From: Aromatoleum toluolicum
GTDB taxonomy: Bacteria; Pseudomonadota; Gammaproteobacteria; Burkholderiales; Rhodocyclaceae
DNA: 64,000 nucleotides
Assembly: GCF_012911005.2 (NCBI RefSeq)
Contig: NZ_WTVS01000026.1
Location: 1 to 64,000, forward strand
Direction: 5' to 3'
Made by a program: the position numbers and the translations under genes. Of the stretch, positions 57,021 to 64,000 are shown piece by piece. Below the pieces are notes generated by a model, which was given only the letters and a program-made list of their open reading frames with translations, ran no database searches and was not told the origin of the DNA. Each line of letters starts with the position of its first letter. Position 1 is the stretch's first letter.

Positions 57021-57350
57021 ATGCAGTTTGATTGCGAATGCGGCGCGACGAGCTACGAAGACCCGCCCGAGTGCCCGGATTGCGGCCGGCGGATGAAACA
57101 CGCTGCCGCGCGGCTTGAGGTGCTGGAGCGTGAGCACGCGCAGTTTTACGACCGCTGGCACAACGAGCGGCGGAAGCGCGAAAAGTTGGCCTCGGATGTC
57201 GAGCGCTGCTATCGCATGCTGCTCTCGGAGCCGGACACCAAGGGCGCGCTGTTCAAGGCTGAAAACATCCTGCGCGAGGCGCTGGCCGAATCGAAGCTGA
57301 CACAGAACGCACGCAATGAGCGGCCCGAGTATTCGGGTCCGCTCGATTAA
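57021..57350 (+). CDS. Zinc-ribbon coiled-coil phage protein
   Basis: 109 residues. N-terminal zinc ribbon (CECGATSYEDPPECPDCGRRM), then a charged coiled coil (ARLEVLEREHAQFYDRWHNERRKREKLASDV). A GGAGG seven bases before the ATG at 57021 fixes this start; the longer frame from 56907 lacks one. The 110-base gap before it holds no gene. Confidence 0.65.
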   Translation: MQFDCECGATSYEDPPECPDCGRRMKHAAARLEVLEREHAQFYDRWHNERRKREKLASDVERCYRMLLSEPDTKGALFKAENILREALAESKLTQNARNERPEYSGPLD

Positions 57351-57382
57351 CGAGTTGGGCGTGTTTGGAGAAAGGGAAAGCG

Positions 57383-57742
57383 ATGGAAATGCCACCGAAG
57401 GAAGTAATCGAAGCGGCCGAGGTTGTTGGTCGATGGTTCGCCGAACGCAACATGACCGACTGGTGTCTCGGGCCGTGCGCCTCCCGCGCCGAGCTGGAGA
57501 ACGTGAAGCAGGTTGAATTTCCGCGCCGGGTCGAGAAGGTTGCCGAGGGCTGGCGGAAGAAATGCGACCGACTGACCGAAGAAAACGCACGGCTGCGTCA
57601 TGCAGTCAAGATCGCAGCAAAAACCTTCGGCGAGTACGCCGAGATCCACGCGGCTAAGACTCCGCCTGAAGGACTCAAGGTGCGTCGAAACGAGAACTTG
57701 CGGGATCTGTGCCGCGAGGCGCTGACGCCCAACTCCAATTAA
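57383..57742 (+). CDS. Phage protein with coiled coil
   Basis: 119 residues. EVIEAAEVVGRWFAERNMTDWCLGPCASRAELE, then a coiled coil (KKCDRLTEENARLRHAVKIAAKTFGEYAEIH). The ATG at 57383 follows a GGGAAAG; the frame opens at a TTG earlier. No family recognised. Confidence 0.6.
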   Translation: MEMPPKEVIEAAEVVGRWFAERNMTDWCLGPCASRAELENVKQVEFPRRVEKVAEGWRKKCDRLTEENARLRHAVKIAAKTFGEYAEIHAAKTPPEGLKVRRNENLRDLCREALTPNSN

Positions 57743-57792
57743 CAGAGAGAAATCGTCGGTTAACGTTCCACGATCACCCGGGAACCCTTGCC

Positions 57793-58800
57793 ATGACTGA
57801 AACCATTGAACGAAACGCGACACCCGCCAAGGCGGCACAGCAGCCCGGTCTGATGGCGCACGTCCGCGAGACGCTCCGGGTGAATCGGTATGCCCTTTCG
57901 ACCGAGCGGAACTACTGTCAGTGGATCTGGCGCTTCATTCTCTTCCACGGCAAGCGCTCGCCGCGCGAGATGGGCGCAGCGGAGGTGGAGGCATTCCTGT
58001 CGCATCTCGCGACCGCGGAGAACGTCAGCGCGAAGACCCAGAACCAGGCGCTGCACGCCGTCCTCTTCCTCTACAAGCGCGTCCTCGGCATCGATCTGCC
58101 GTGGATCGACGGCATAACCCGGGCGCGCGAGAGCAAGCGCATCCCGGTCGTCCTGACGCAACGGGAGACGCAGGCCCTGCTCCGCCATGTGCATGGCACT
58201 TCCGGGACGATCATCAAGCTGCTGTACGGCACAGGTATGCGGCTGCTCGAGGGGCTGCGACTGCGCGTCAAGGACGTGGATCTCGAGCGACGCGAGATCA
58301 TCATACGAGAGGGCAAGGGCAACAAGGACCGCGTCACCATGCTGCCGGCCTCACTCGTCGACGAGCTGCGCGACCATCTCCAGGCGCGGCGGATGATGCA
58401 CGACAAGGACCTCGCCACCGGTCACGCAGACGTCGAACTCCCGGACGCGATCGAGCGGAAGTATCCGCAGGCTGGCCAGCAATGGGCGTGGCAGTACGTG
58501 TTCGCGGCGAAGACCTACAGCACCTGCCCACGGACCGGCGTCTATCGCCGTCATCACGTCGGCGAGTGGGTGATTCAGCGAGCGGTGAAGGCCGCGGCGC
58601 GGGCGGCCGGCATTCCGAAGCTGGTGCATCCGCACACGCTGCGGCACAGCTTCGCGACGCACCTGCTCGAGACGGGAACAGATATCCGGACTCTGCAGGA
58701 ACTGCTCGGGCACAGCGACGTGAAGACGACCATGATCTACACCCACGTCCTGAACCGTGGCGGGCGCGGCACCGTCAGCCCGCTGGATAGGATCGCCTGA
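57793..58800 (+). CDS. Integron-type tyrosine recombinase (IntI-like)
   Basis: 335 residues. Core catalytic residues are in TGMRLLEGLRL (Arg), HTLRHSFATHLL (His-x-x-Arg), LLGHSDVKTTMIYTH (His and Tyr). The region ELPDAIERKYPQAGQQWAWQYVFAAKTYSTCPRTGVYRRHHV is the extra IntI-specific domain that binds extrahelical bases of attC; ordinary phage integrases lack it. No attC-like cassette array or cassette genes follow. It meets the P4-type integrase gene tail-to-tail with a three-base gap. Either a domesticated integron integrase or a phage integrase of IntI descent. Confidence 0.88.
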   Translation: MTETIERNATPAKAAQQPGLMAHVRETLRVNRYALSTERNYCQWIWRFILFHGKRSPREMGAAEVEAFLSHLATAENVSAKTQNQALHAVLFLYKRVLGIDLPWIDGITRARESKRIPVVLTQRETQALLRHVHGTSGTIIKLLYGTGMRLLEGLRLRVKDVDLERREIIIREGKGNKDRVTMLPASLVDELRDHLQARRMMHDKDLATGHADVELPDAIERKYPQAGQQWAWQYVFAAKTYSTCPRTGVYRRHHVGEWVIQRAVKAAARAAGIPKLVHPHTLRHSFATHLLETGTDIRTLQELLGHSDVKTTMIYTHVLNRGGRGTVSPLDRIA

Positions 58801-58803
58801 CGC

Positions 58804-60099
58804 CTACCGCCGCGCTAGGCCTTCCAGGTGCGCATCCAGCCGCCGGAGCCACTCCACCCGCTCCGCATCGTAGGAATGCAGGTTGTACGTCCCGACAATG
58901 CCCGGCTGCATGTGCCCGATGACCGCCTCGCCGACCTCGTTCGGGCAGCCGATCGAAGCGAGCATCGTGCGCGATGTGCGGCGCAGATCATGCGGCGCCC
59001 AGTGCGTCACTGGCAGCCGCGGGCGCGGCTCATCCGGCCGCGTGCGGCTGTACGGCTGATGGTGATAGACGGCGACCTGGACCGTCTTCTGCTCGACAGG
59101 CTTCACTTCCTTGGTCTTCGCCGGGAATAGATACCCGGCCCCGTACAGATCCTTCCTGCGCAACACGACGGTGCGCGCCCGTCCGAACAGCGGCACACGC
59201 AGGTCGGTCGCGTTCTCGTGGCGAGCGCTCTTCGTTTTTGCCTTCGGGCACTGCCACCACAGGACGCCGTCGGCCTCCTCGCGGACTTCGCTGCCGCACA
59301 TGCCGCAGATCTCGGCGCCGCGCGTCGCCGTCCAGAGGTAGAGCGTCAGCACATCCTCGACGAGCGACGAGAAGTTCGGTAGCCAGCGGATAACATCTCC
59401 GACCTCCTCGGCAGTGAGCACGCGCTTTGCCGTGCCGACGTGCTCGCCGTTGATCTTCTTTCCTCGGCTCTTGATCTTGCCGCGCAGGATCAGCCGCCAC
59501 CAGTTCGCAGCGGTCTCCGGCAGCCTCCCCGAGTCTATGGCGTAGTCCCACGCCGCGCCCAGCTCCGAGCGCAGGTTCTGCGCCTGCACCGGGGCCCGCT
59601 CGGAAAGTGACTTGATGAGGTCGAATGCCTGGCTGCGGGTGAGCTCCGCCGCTGGGATCGAAGCCACGTCGCCGAGGTCCAGATCGAACATGCGCCGGAT
59701 CTCGGTTGCGCCCTTTCGTTGCCGGGTGATACGGATGTGCCCAACGAAATAGTCGTTGCACACGTCGAGCACGGTATAGGCCGCGGTGACGGCCTGCCGG
59801 CGCTTCGCGTCAGCCTGTCGGCGCTTCTCTGCCCGCGCCTCCTTCGCGGCCAGCGCCGGATCCTCCCCGGCATCCCGCGCCTTGCGCAGCCGATCCCATT
59901 CCGCGACCGCCAGGTGCAGCGACAGCGCCGGCCAGTCGCCGAGCTTCGTCTGCCGCATGCGTCCGTCGATCGGGCTCTTGTAGCGGTACGTCCACGCCCG
60001 CCCGCTCTCCGTCGCGACGATCCGCAGACCGGGAAATTCAGGGCTGGTAAGATGCTCGCCCGCAGGCAGGAGCTTGATGGTGCGCGCGTCAAAGGTCAT
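58804..60099 (-). CDS. P4-type tyrosine integrase with zinc-ribbon-like insert
   Basis: 431 residues. The N-terminus is the DUF4102 arm-binding domain (GLRIVATESGRAWTYRYKSPIDGRMRQTKLGDWPALSL). Catalytic residues: Arg in LYLWTATRGAEI, His-x-x-Arg in PHDLRRTSRTML, His in IGHMQPGIVGTYNLHSY with the Tyr. Within the catalytic domain is CGMCGSEV...LWWQCPKAKTKSARHEN, a Cys/His cluster like a small zinc ribbon. It is next to attR, so it is the likely integrase for the mutS site. The gene starts two bases from the first of three direct repeats. Confidence 0.9.
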   Translation of the reverse strand: MTFDARTIKLLPAGEHLTSPEFPGLRIVATESGRAWTYRYKSPIDGRMRQTKLGDWPALSLHLAVAEWDRLRKARDAGEDPALAAKEARAEKRRQADAKRRQAVTAAYTVLDVCNDYFVGHIRITRQRKGATEIRRMFDLDLGDVASIPAAELTRSQAFDLIKSLSERAPVQAQNLRSELGAAWDYAIDSGRLPETAANWWRLILRGKIKSRGKKINGEHVGTAKRVLTAEEVGDVIRWLPNFSSLVEDVLTLYLWTATRGAEICGMCGSEVREEADGVLWWQCPKAKTKSARHENATDLRVPLFGRARTVVLRRKDLYGAGYLFPAKTKEVKPVEQKTVQVAVYHHQPYSRTRPDEPRPRLPVTHWAPHDLRRTSRTMLASIGCPNEVGEAVIGHMQPGIVGTYNLHSYDAERVEWLRRLDAHLEGLARR

Positions 60100-60100
60100 T

Positions 60101-60164
60101 CCGGCGTAACTTCGGCTATGACGTTACCGTCCCGGCGTAACCTCGGATTCGATGGCCGGCGTAA
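60101..60164. repeat. Three direct repeats CCGGCGTAA at the integrase promoter
   Basis: Copies at 60101-60109, 60132-60140 and 60156-60164. The first two extend to CCGGCGTAAC-Y-TCGG. They lie between int and attR, where arm-type integrase or excisionase sites are expected, and they cover the int leader, so they could also mediate autoregulation. Confidence 0.7.
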
Positions 60165-60299
60165 GGTCTGGTTTTCGGATAGCCGAAAAGCTACGCCACT
60201 CTGCCGAGTGTTGGCAAGTTTTGACGGGTGTCGCCGTTATTCGACACAAAGACGCGAACTGCGCGTAACTACATACGAAACAACGGACTAGGCTGGAAA

Positions 60300-62894
60300 T
60301 TGACAGCAAAACAGGATGTTACGGACGGGCGCGGAACGGGTCATACTCCCGTGATGGTCCAGTACCTCCGGATCAAGCAGCAGCACCCCGACACGCTGCT
60401 CTTCTACCGGATGGGCGACTTCTACGAGCTGTTCTTCGAGGATGCCGAGAAGGCGTCCCGACTGCTCGACATCACCCTGACGACGCGCGGACAATCCGCG
60501 GGACAACCGATCAAGATGGCCGGCGTCCCGTTTCACGCGGTCGAGCAATACCTCGCGCGGCTGGTGAAGCTCGGCGAATCGGTCGTGATCGCCGAGCAGG
60601 TCGGCGACCCCGGTGCCACCAAGGGACCCATGGAGCGCGCCGTCAGCCGCATCGTGACCCCGGGCACGCTCACCGACGCGGCCCTCCTCGACGACCGCTC
60701 CGATTCGCTCCTGCTCGCCGCGAACCTGCATCGCGGCGTGCTCGGCCTCGCTTGGCTGAACCTCGCGAACGGCGATCTGCGCGTGTTGGAATGTCCCGCC
60801 GAACACTTGCAGGCCCAGTTCGAACGCCTGCGTCCCGCCGAGGTGCTCGTGCCCGACGGCCTCGCGCTGCCGCTGGTCGAGACGCTGTCGCCGGTGTTGC
60901 GCCGCCTTGCCGACTGGCAATTCGAGGGCGAAACCGGCGAACGGCTGCTCACCAACCACTTCGGCACGCGCGACCTGACCGGCTTCGGCGTCGAAGACAT
61001 GCCGGTCGCGCTGGGTGCTGCCGCAGCCCTCTTCGACTACGCGCGCAGCACGCAGCGCCAGAGCCTCGAACACGTCACCAGCCTCAAGGTCGAACGCGAA
61101 TCCGAATACCTCCGCCTCGACGCGGCGACGCGGCGCAACCTCGAACTCACCGAGACGCTGCGCGGCGAGCCCTCGCCCACCCTGCTCTCGCTGCTCGACT
61201 CGTGCGTGACCAGCATGGGCTCACGCTGGCTGCGCCACGCCCTGCATCACCCGCTGCGCGACCGTCATCACGCCGCCGCGCGCCACGGCGCCGTCAGCGA
61301 GCTGATCGGCAACGACAGCGGCGACGCGCGCATGCTCGCGAACGCCCGCCAGGCCCTGCGCGGCGTCGCGGACGTCGACCGCATCACCGCGCGGATCGCG
61401 CTGCGTAGCGCCCGCCCGCGCGATCTCGCCGCGCTGCGCGACAGCCTTGCGCGCCTGCCCGAACTGCACGACGCGCTCGGCCGTCCGCAATCCGCCCTGC
61501 TCGCCCAACTCGCGGCCGGGCTCGGCATACCGGAAGCCGCCCTCGACCTGCTCCTGCGCGCGGTCGCCCCGGAACCCGCCGCGGCAGTGCGCGACGGCGG
61601 CGTCATCGCCGCCGGCTTCGATGCCGAACTCGACGAGCTGCGCGGCATCCAGACCAACTGCGGCGAGTTCCTGATGGCGCTCGAGGCACGCGAGCGCGAA
61701 CGCAGCGGCATCGCCAACCTGAAGGTCGAGTTCAACAAGGTGCATGGCTTCTACATCGAAGTCAGCCACGCGAACGCCGCCAAGGTGCCCGACGACTACC
61801 GCCGCCGCCAGACGCTGAAGAACGCCGAACGCTACATCACCCCCGAGCTGAAGGCCTTCGAGGACAAGGCGCTGTCCGCGCAGGAGCGCGCGCTCGGCCG
61901 CGAGAAGATGCTCTACGAGGCCTTGCTCGAAGACCTCGTCGCCCATATTCCGAAACTTCAGCACATCGCCCGCTCCCTCGCCTGCCTCGACGGCCTCGGC
62001 GCCTTCGGCGAGGCGGCCGTGCGCTACGGCTACGTCCGCCCGACGTTCTCCGACCAGCCCGGCATGGACATCGTCGGCGGCCGCCACCCGGTCGTCGAAC
62101 GCCAGGTCGAGAACTTCATCGCCAACGACTGCAGCCTCGCGCCCACGCGCCGCATGCTGATGATCACCGGCCCGAACATGGGCGGTAAGTCGACCTTCAT
62201 GCGCCAGGTCGCGCTCATCGCGCTGCTCGCCCACGTCGGCGCCTTCGTGCCCACGCAGGCCGCGCGCATCGGCCCGCTCGACGCGATCTTCACGCGCATC
62301 GGCGCCTCGGACGACCTCGCGTCAGGCCGCTCGACCTTCATGGTCGAGATGACCGAGGCCTCGGCGATCCTGCACGGCGCCACCGACCAGAGCCTCGTGC
62401 TGATGGACGAGATCGGCCGCGGCACCTCGACCTTCGACGGCCTCGCGCTGGCCTTCGCGATCGCGCGCCACCTGCTCGACAAGAACCACTGCCTGACGCT
62501 CTTCTCCACCCATTACTTCGAACTCACGCGCCTGAACGCCGACTATCCCGAGTGCGCCAACGTACACCTCGACGCGGTCGAGCACGCGCACCGCATCGTC
62601 TTCCTGCACGCCGTCGAGGAAGGCCCCGCGAGCCAGAGCTACGGGATCGAGGTCGCGGCGCTCGCCGGCATTCCCGGCTCGGTGATCCGTGACGCCAAGC
62701 GCCGTCTGCGCGCGCTGGAGAACCGCGAAGTCGGCGCCGGCCCGCAGGCCGACCTGTTCGCCGCGCTGCCCGAAGCGGACGACGAACCCCTGTCGCATCC
62801 GGCGCTCACCGCGCTCTCCGAAATCGATCCCGACAGCCTCAGCCCACGCGAGGCGCTGGAACATCTCTACGCGCTGAAGCGCATGACCGCATGA
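60300..62894 (+). CDS. mutS: DNA mismatch repair protein MutS with phage-supplied 5' end
   Basis: Recognises mismatches and starts repair. All domains are present: mismatch-binding domain with [11 protein letters not shown] (Phe-x-Glu), connector, lever and clamp, and the ATPase with Walker [24 protein letters not shown] and the closing helix-turn-helix. The first codons up to GHTPVM are phage DNA. Possible starts are GTG 60228, TTG 60300 and ATG 60354. TTG 60300 gives an N-terminus of about normal length, so I use it, but no start has a good ribosome site. The native start is stranded at 15476. Confidence 0.9.
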   Translation: MTAKQDVTDGRGTGHTPVMVQYLRIKQQHPDTLLFYRMGDFYELFFEDAEKASRLLDITLTTRGQSAGQPIKMAGVPFHAVEQYLARLVKLGESVVIAEQVGDPGATKGPMERAVSRIVTPGTLTDAALLDDRSDSLLLAANLHRGVLGLAWLNLANGDLRVLECPAEHLQAQFERLRPAEVLVPDGLALPLVETLSPVLRRLADWQFEGETGERLLTNHFGTRDLTGFGVEDMPVALGAAAALFDYARSTQRQSLEHVTSLKVERESEYLRLDAATRRNLELTETLRGEPSPTLLSLLDSCVTSMGSRWLRHALHHPLRDRHHAAARHGAVSELIGNDSGDARMLANARQALRGVADVDRITARIALRSARPRDLAALRDSLARLPELHDALGRPQSALLAQLAAGLGIPEAALDLLLRAVAPEPAAAVRDGGVIAAGFDAELDELRGIQTNCGEFLMALEARERERSGIANLKVEFNKVHGFYIEVSHANAAKVPDDYRRRQTLKNAERYITPELKAFEDKALSAQERALGREKMLYEALLEDLVAHIPKLQHIARSLACLDGLGAFGEAAVRYGYVRPTFSDQPGMDIVGGRHPVVERQVENFIANDCSLAPTRRMLMITGPNMGGKSTFMRQVALIALLAHVGAFVPTQAARIGPLDAIFTRIGASDDLASGRSTFMVEMTEASAILHGATDQSLVLMDEIGRGTSTFDGLALAFAIARHLLDKNHCLTLFSTHYFELTRLNADYPECANVHLDAVEHAHRIVFLHAVEEGPASQSYGIEVAALAGIPGSVIRDAKRRLRALENREVGAGPQADLFAALPEADDEPLSHPALTALSEIDPDSLSPREALEHLYALKRMTA
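60339..60358. other. attR core of the prophage
   Basis: Phage-derived copy of the mutS 5' codons, 16 of 20 bases equal to 15524-15543 and identical over the last seven (TGATGGT, 60352-60358). It codes GHTPVMV in frame with the rest of mutS, so integration rebuilds the conserved MutS opening. Confidence 0.75.
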
Positions 62895-63646
62895 GCACGC
62901 CCATCGACATCAGCGAGGACGGCGGCGTCCGCTACCTGCATTTCGGCTCCGAGTGGGTACAGGGCGCAATGCGTATCCGCCGCCCCAACGCGCTCGAACT
63001 CGCCTACACGCGCGAGATGATGGCAGGCCTGTTGCTGCGCGACGCCGAGGAGTGGCCGCGCACGGCGCTCGTGATCGGACTCGGCGCCGCATCGCTGACG
63101 CGCTTCCTGCATCACCATTGCCCGCAGACGCGCACCCAGGTCGTCGAGATCGAAGCGCGCGTCGTCGCCGCGGCGCGCCAGTTCTTCAAGCTGCCGGACG
63201 AAGACCCGCGGCTGGCGATCCACGTCGGCGACGGCGTGCGCTACGTGATGGAGACGGAGCGCAAGTTCGACCTCATCCTCGTCGACGGCTTCGACCGCAA
63301 CGCCCGCGCCGGCGCGCTGGACACCGCCCCGTTCTACACGGCGGCACGGGCGCGGCTGTCGGAACAGGGGCTGATGTCGGTGAATCTCTTCGGACGCTCG
63401 CGCGGCTTCCGTGCCAGCGTCGAGCGCATCATCACCGCCTTCGACGACCGCGCGATCGCGTTCCCGTCCTGCGACAGCGGCAACGTCGTCGCCTTCGGTG
63501 CGGAGGGCGACCGGATCGACATTCCGGTGACAGAACTACGCGACCGCGCCCGCACGCTGAAGGAAAAGACCGGCCTGGACCTCGGCCCCACGGTCACGCG
63601 GCTGGAGCAGGCAGGAAGCCTGCCGGGGGGCAGGCTGATCCTGTAG
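62891..63646 (+). CDS. Spermidine/spermine synthase-like methyltransferase-fold protein
   Basis: 251 residues. Rossmann core: [56 protein letters not shown]. This is the aminopropyltransferase-type fold, but without the N-terminal beta domain of full spermidine synthases, so SpeE activity is uncertain. It overlaps the mutS stop (ATGA) and will share its transcript, now downstream of the prophage. Confidence 0.82.
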   Translation: MSTPIDISEDGGVRYLHFGSEWVQGAMRIRRPNALELAYTREMMAGLLLRDAEEWPRTALVIGLGAASLTRFLHHHCPQTRTQVVEIEARVVAAARQFFKLPDEDPRLAIHVGDGVRYVMETERKFDLILVDGFDRNARAGALDTAPFYTAARARLSEQGLMSVNLFGRSRGFRASVERIITAFDDRAIAFPSCDSGNVVAFGAEGDRIDIPVTELRDRARTLKEKTGLDLGPTVTRLEQAGSLPGGRLIL

Positions 63647-63648
63647 TT

Positions 63649-63757
63649 CGCAGGGCGGATGAGCCGTAGGCCGAAGTTGCCAGCTGCGCCGCCGTATGAT
63701 CGCCCGCTCAAACCCAACCGCCGCGTGGCGGAAGGCGCTGCGCTTTTCCGCGCTACG
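63649..63757. repeat. REP/MITE-like intergenic element
   Basis: Imperfect terminal inverted repeats, 63649-63664 and 63742-63757, match at 12 of 16 positions (consensus CGYAGSGCGGAWRAGC). GCGGATGAGCCG-type ends are characteristic of short repeats between genes in GC-rich betaproteobacteria. It fills the gap between two convergent genes. Confidence 0.5.
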
Positions 63758-63773
63758 GGTTTATCGCGCGCCT

Positions 63774-64000
63774 TCAGGTGGCCGGTGCTTCCTCCGCGGG
63801 CACTGGCGGAATCCACAGGCACGCGCCCTTGTTGGCCTTGGTGATGTCCTGCAACACGCGGTCGTGCTCGACCAGTTCGTCGGCCGAGGGGCGCAGCACG
63901 CGCAACGGCGGCCGCTCGATCGGACTGCCGCTGGCGTCGAGACCGCCCATCGCCGGCTCGTCGTCGAGCAGCATCATCAGGCTTTCCTGCCCGCGGGTCA
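63774..64000 (-). CDS. dnaQ: DNA polymerase III epsilon subunit, C-terminal fragment (cut by window edge)
   Basis: The frame is open through the window edge (TRGQESLMMLLDDEPAMGG...), so the N-terminal exonuclease domain lies outside. The visible part matches the DnaQ C-terminus: TRGQ-S motif, then LRVLRPSADELVEHDRVLQDITKANKGACLWIPP. This region binds the polymerase alpha subunit. Identification rests on about 75 residues. Confidence 0.75.
   Translation of the reverse strand, partial: TRGQESLMMLLDDEPAMGGLDASGSPIERPPLRVLRPSADELVEHDRVLQDITKANKGACLWIPPVPAEEAPAT

Noticed and set aside
58801-60350. attC sites or gene cassettes next to the IntI-like gene
   Set aside because: The following DNA is the P4-type integrase on the other strand; no paired GTTRRRY/RYYYAAC hairpin arrangement was found by eye.
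1-64000. tRNA or rRNA genes, including a tRNA as integration site
   Set aside because: None recognised by eye; the integration site is mutS, not a tRNA gene.

Overview
The window is GC-rich chromosomal DNA of a betaproteobacterium. Gene content and codon style resemble Rhodocyclales such as Azoarcus, Thauera or Aromatoleum, but the species cannot be fixed from the sequence alone. It has three parts: a creatinine/creatine catabolic locus (about 0.8-15.1 kb), a complete-looking lambda-like siphophage prophage (about 15.54-60.35 kb), and a chromosomal segment with mutS, a spermidine-synthase-like gene and the end of dnaQ (60.3-64 kb).

Left part. Almost all genes lie on the minus strand. Two creatininase genes open creatinine to creatine, and a creatinase splits creatine to sarcosine and urea. 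Around them are a PotABCD-type ABC importer, a Tsx-like outer-membrane channel, an NCS1 permease and an MHS-type MFS permease, which together look like dedicated uptake. A GlxA-type AraC regulator with an N-terminal amidotransferase-like domain is the likely controller. PurU (formyl-THF deformylase) fits the one-carbon load that sarcosine demethylation creates. Sarcosine oxidase itself is not in the window.

Prophage. It is laid out like lambda in mirror image around an immunity region at 46.1-49.2 kb. From the repressor region, one operon runs leftward (minus strand): cro-like, a tR1-like terminator, cII-like, helicase, DNA methylase, DnaB replication genes, RusA, small nin-like genes and a Q-like gene. 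Just past the Q-like gene sit a strong promoter and an immediate terminator (pR'/tR' arrangement). Then come the late genes: HNH, terminase, portal, protease, HK97-type capsid, connectors, tail tube, a tail chaperone pair with a -1 frameshift site, tape measure, an unusual tail-tip set, holin and endolysin. The other operon runs rightward: small early genes, RecT, YqaJ exonuclease, an RdgC-FtsK-gamma fusion, regulators, an AlpA/excisionase-like gene and an integron-type integrase that meets a P4-type integrase head-on. Both early promoters carry the same pair of operators (ATACG-N4-CGTAT, centres 24 bp apart). A two-gene cargo cassette with its own terminator lies between the repressor and the rightward operon.

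Junctions. The prophage sits inside the 5' end of mutS. The native first codons of mutS remain at 15476-15543, left of the prophage. The rest of mutS continues at 60352, right of it, and now takes its start and leader from phage DNA. The attachment sequence carries an imperfect copy of the mutS codons, so the reading frame is rebuilt.
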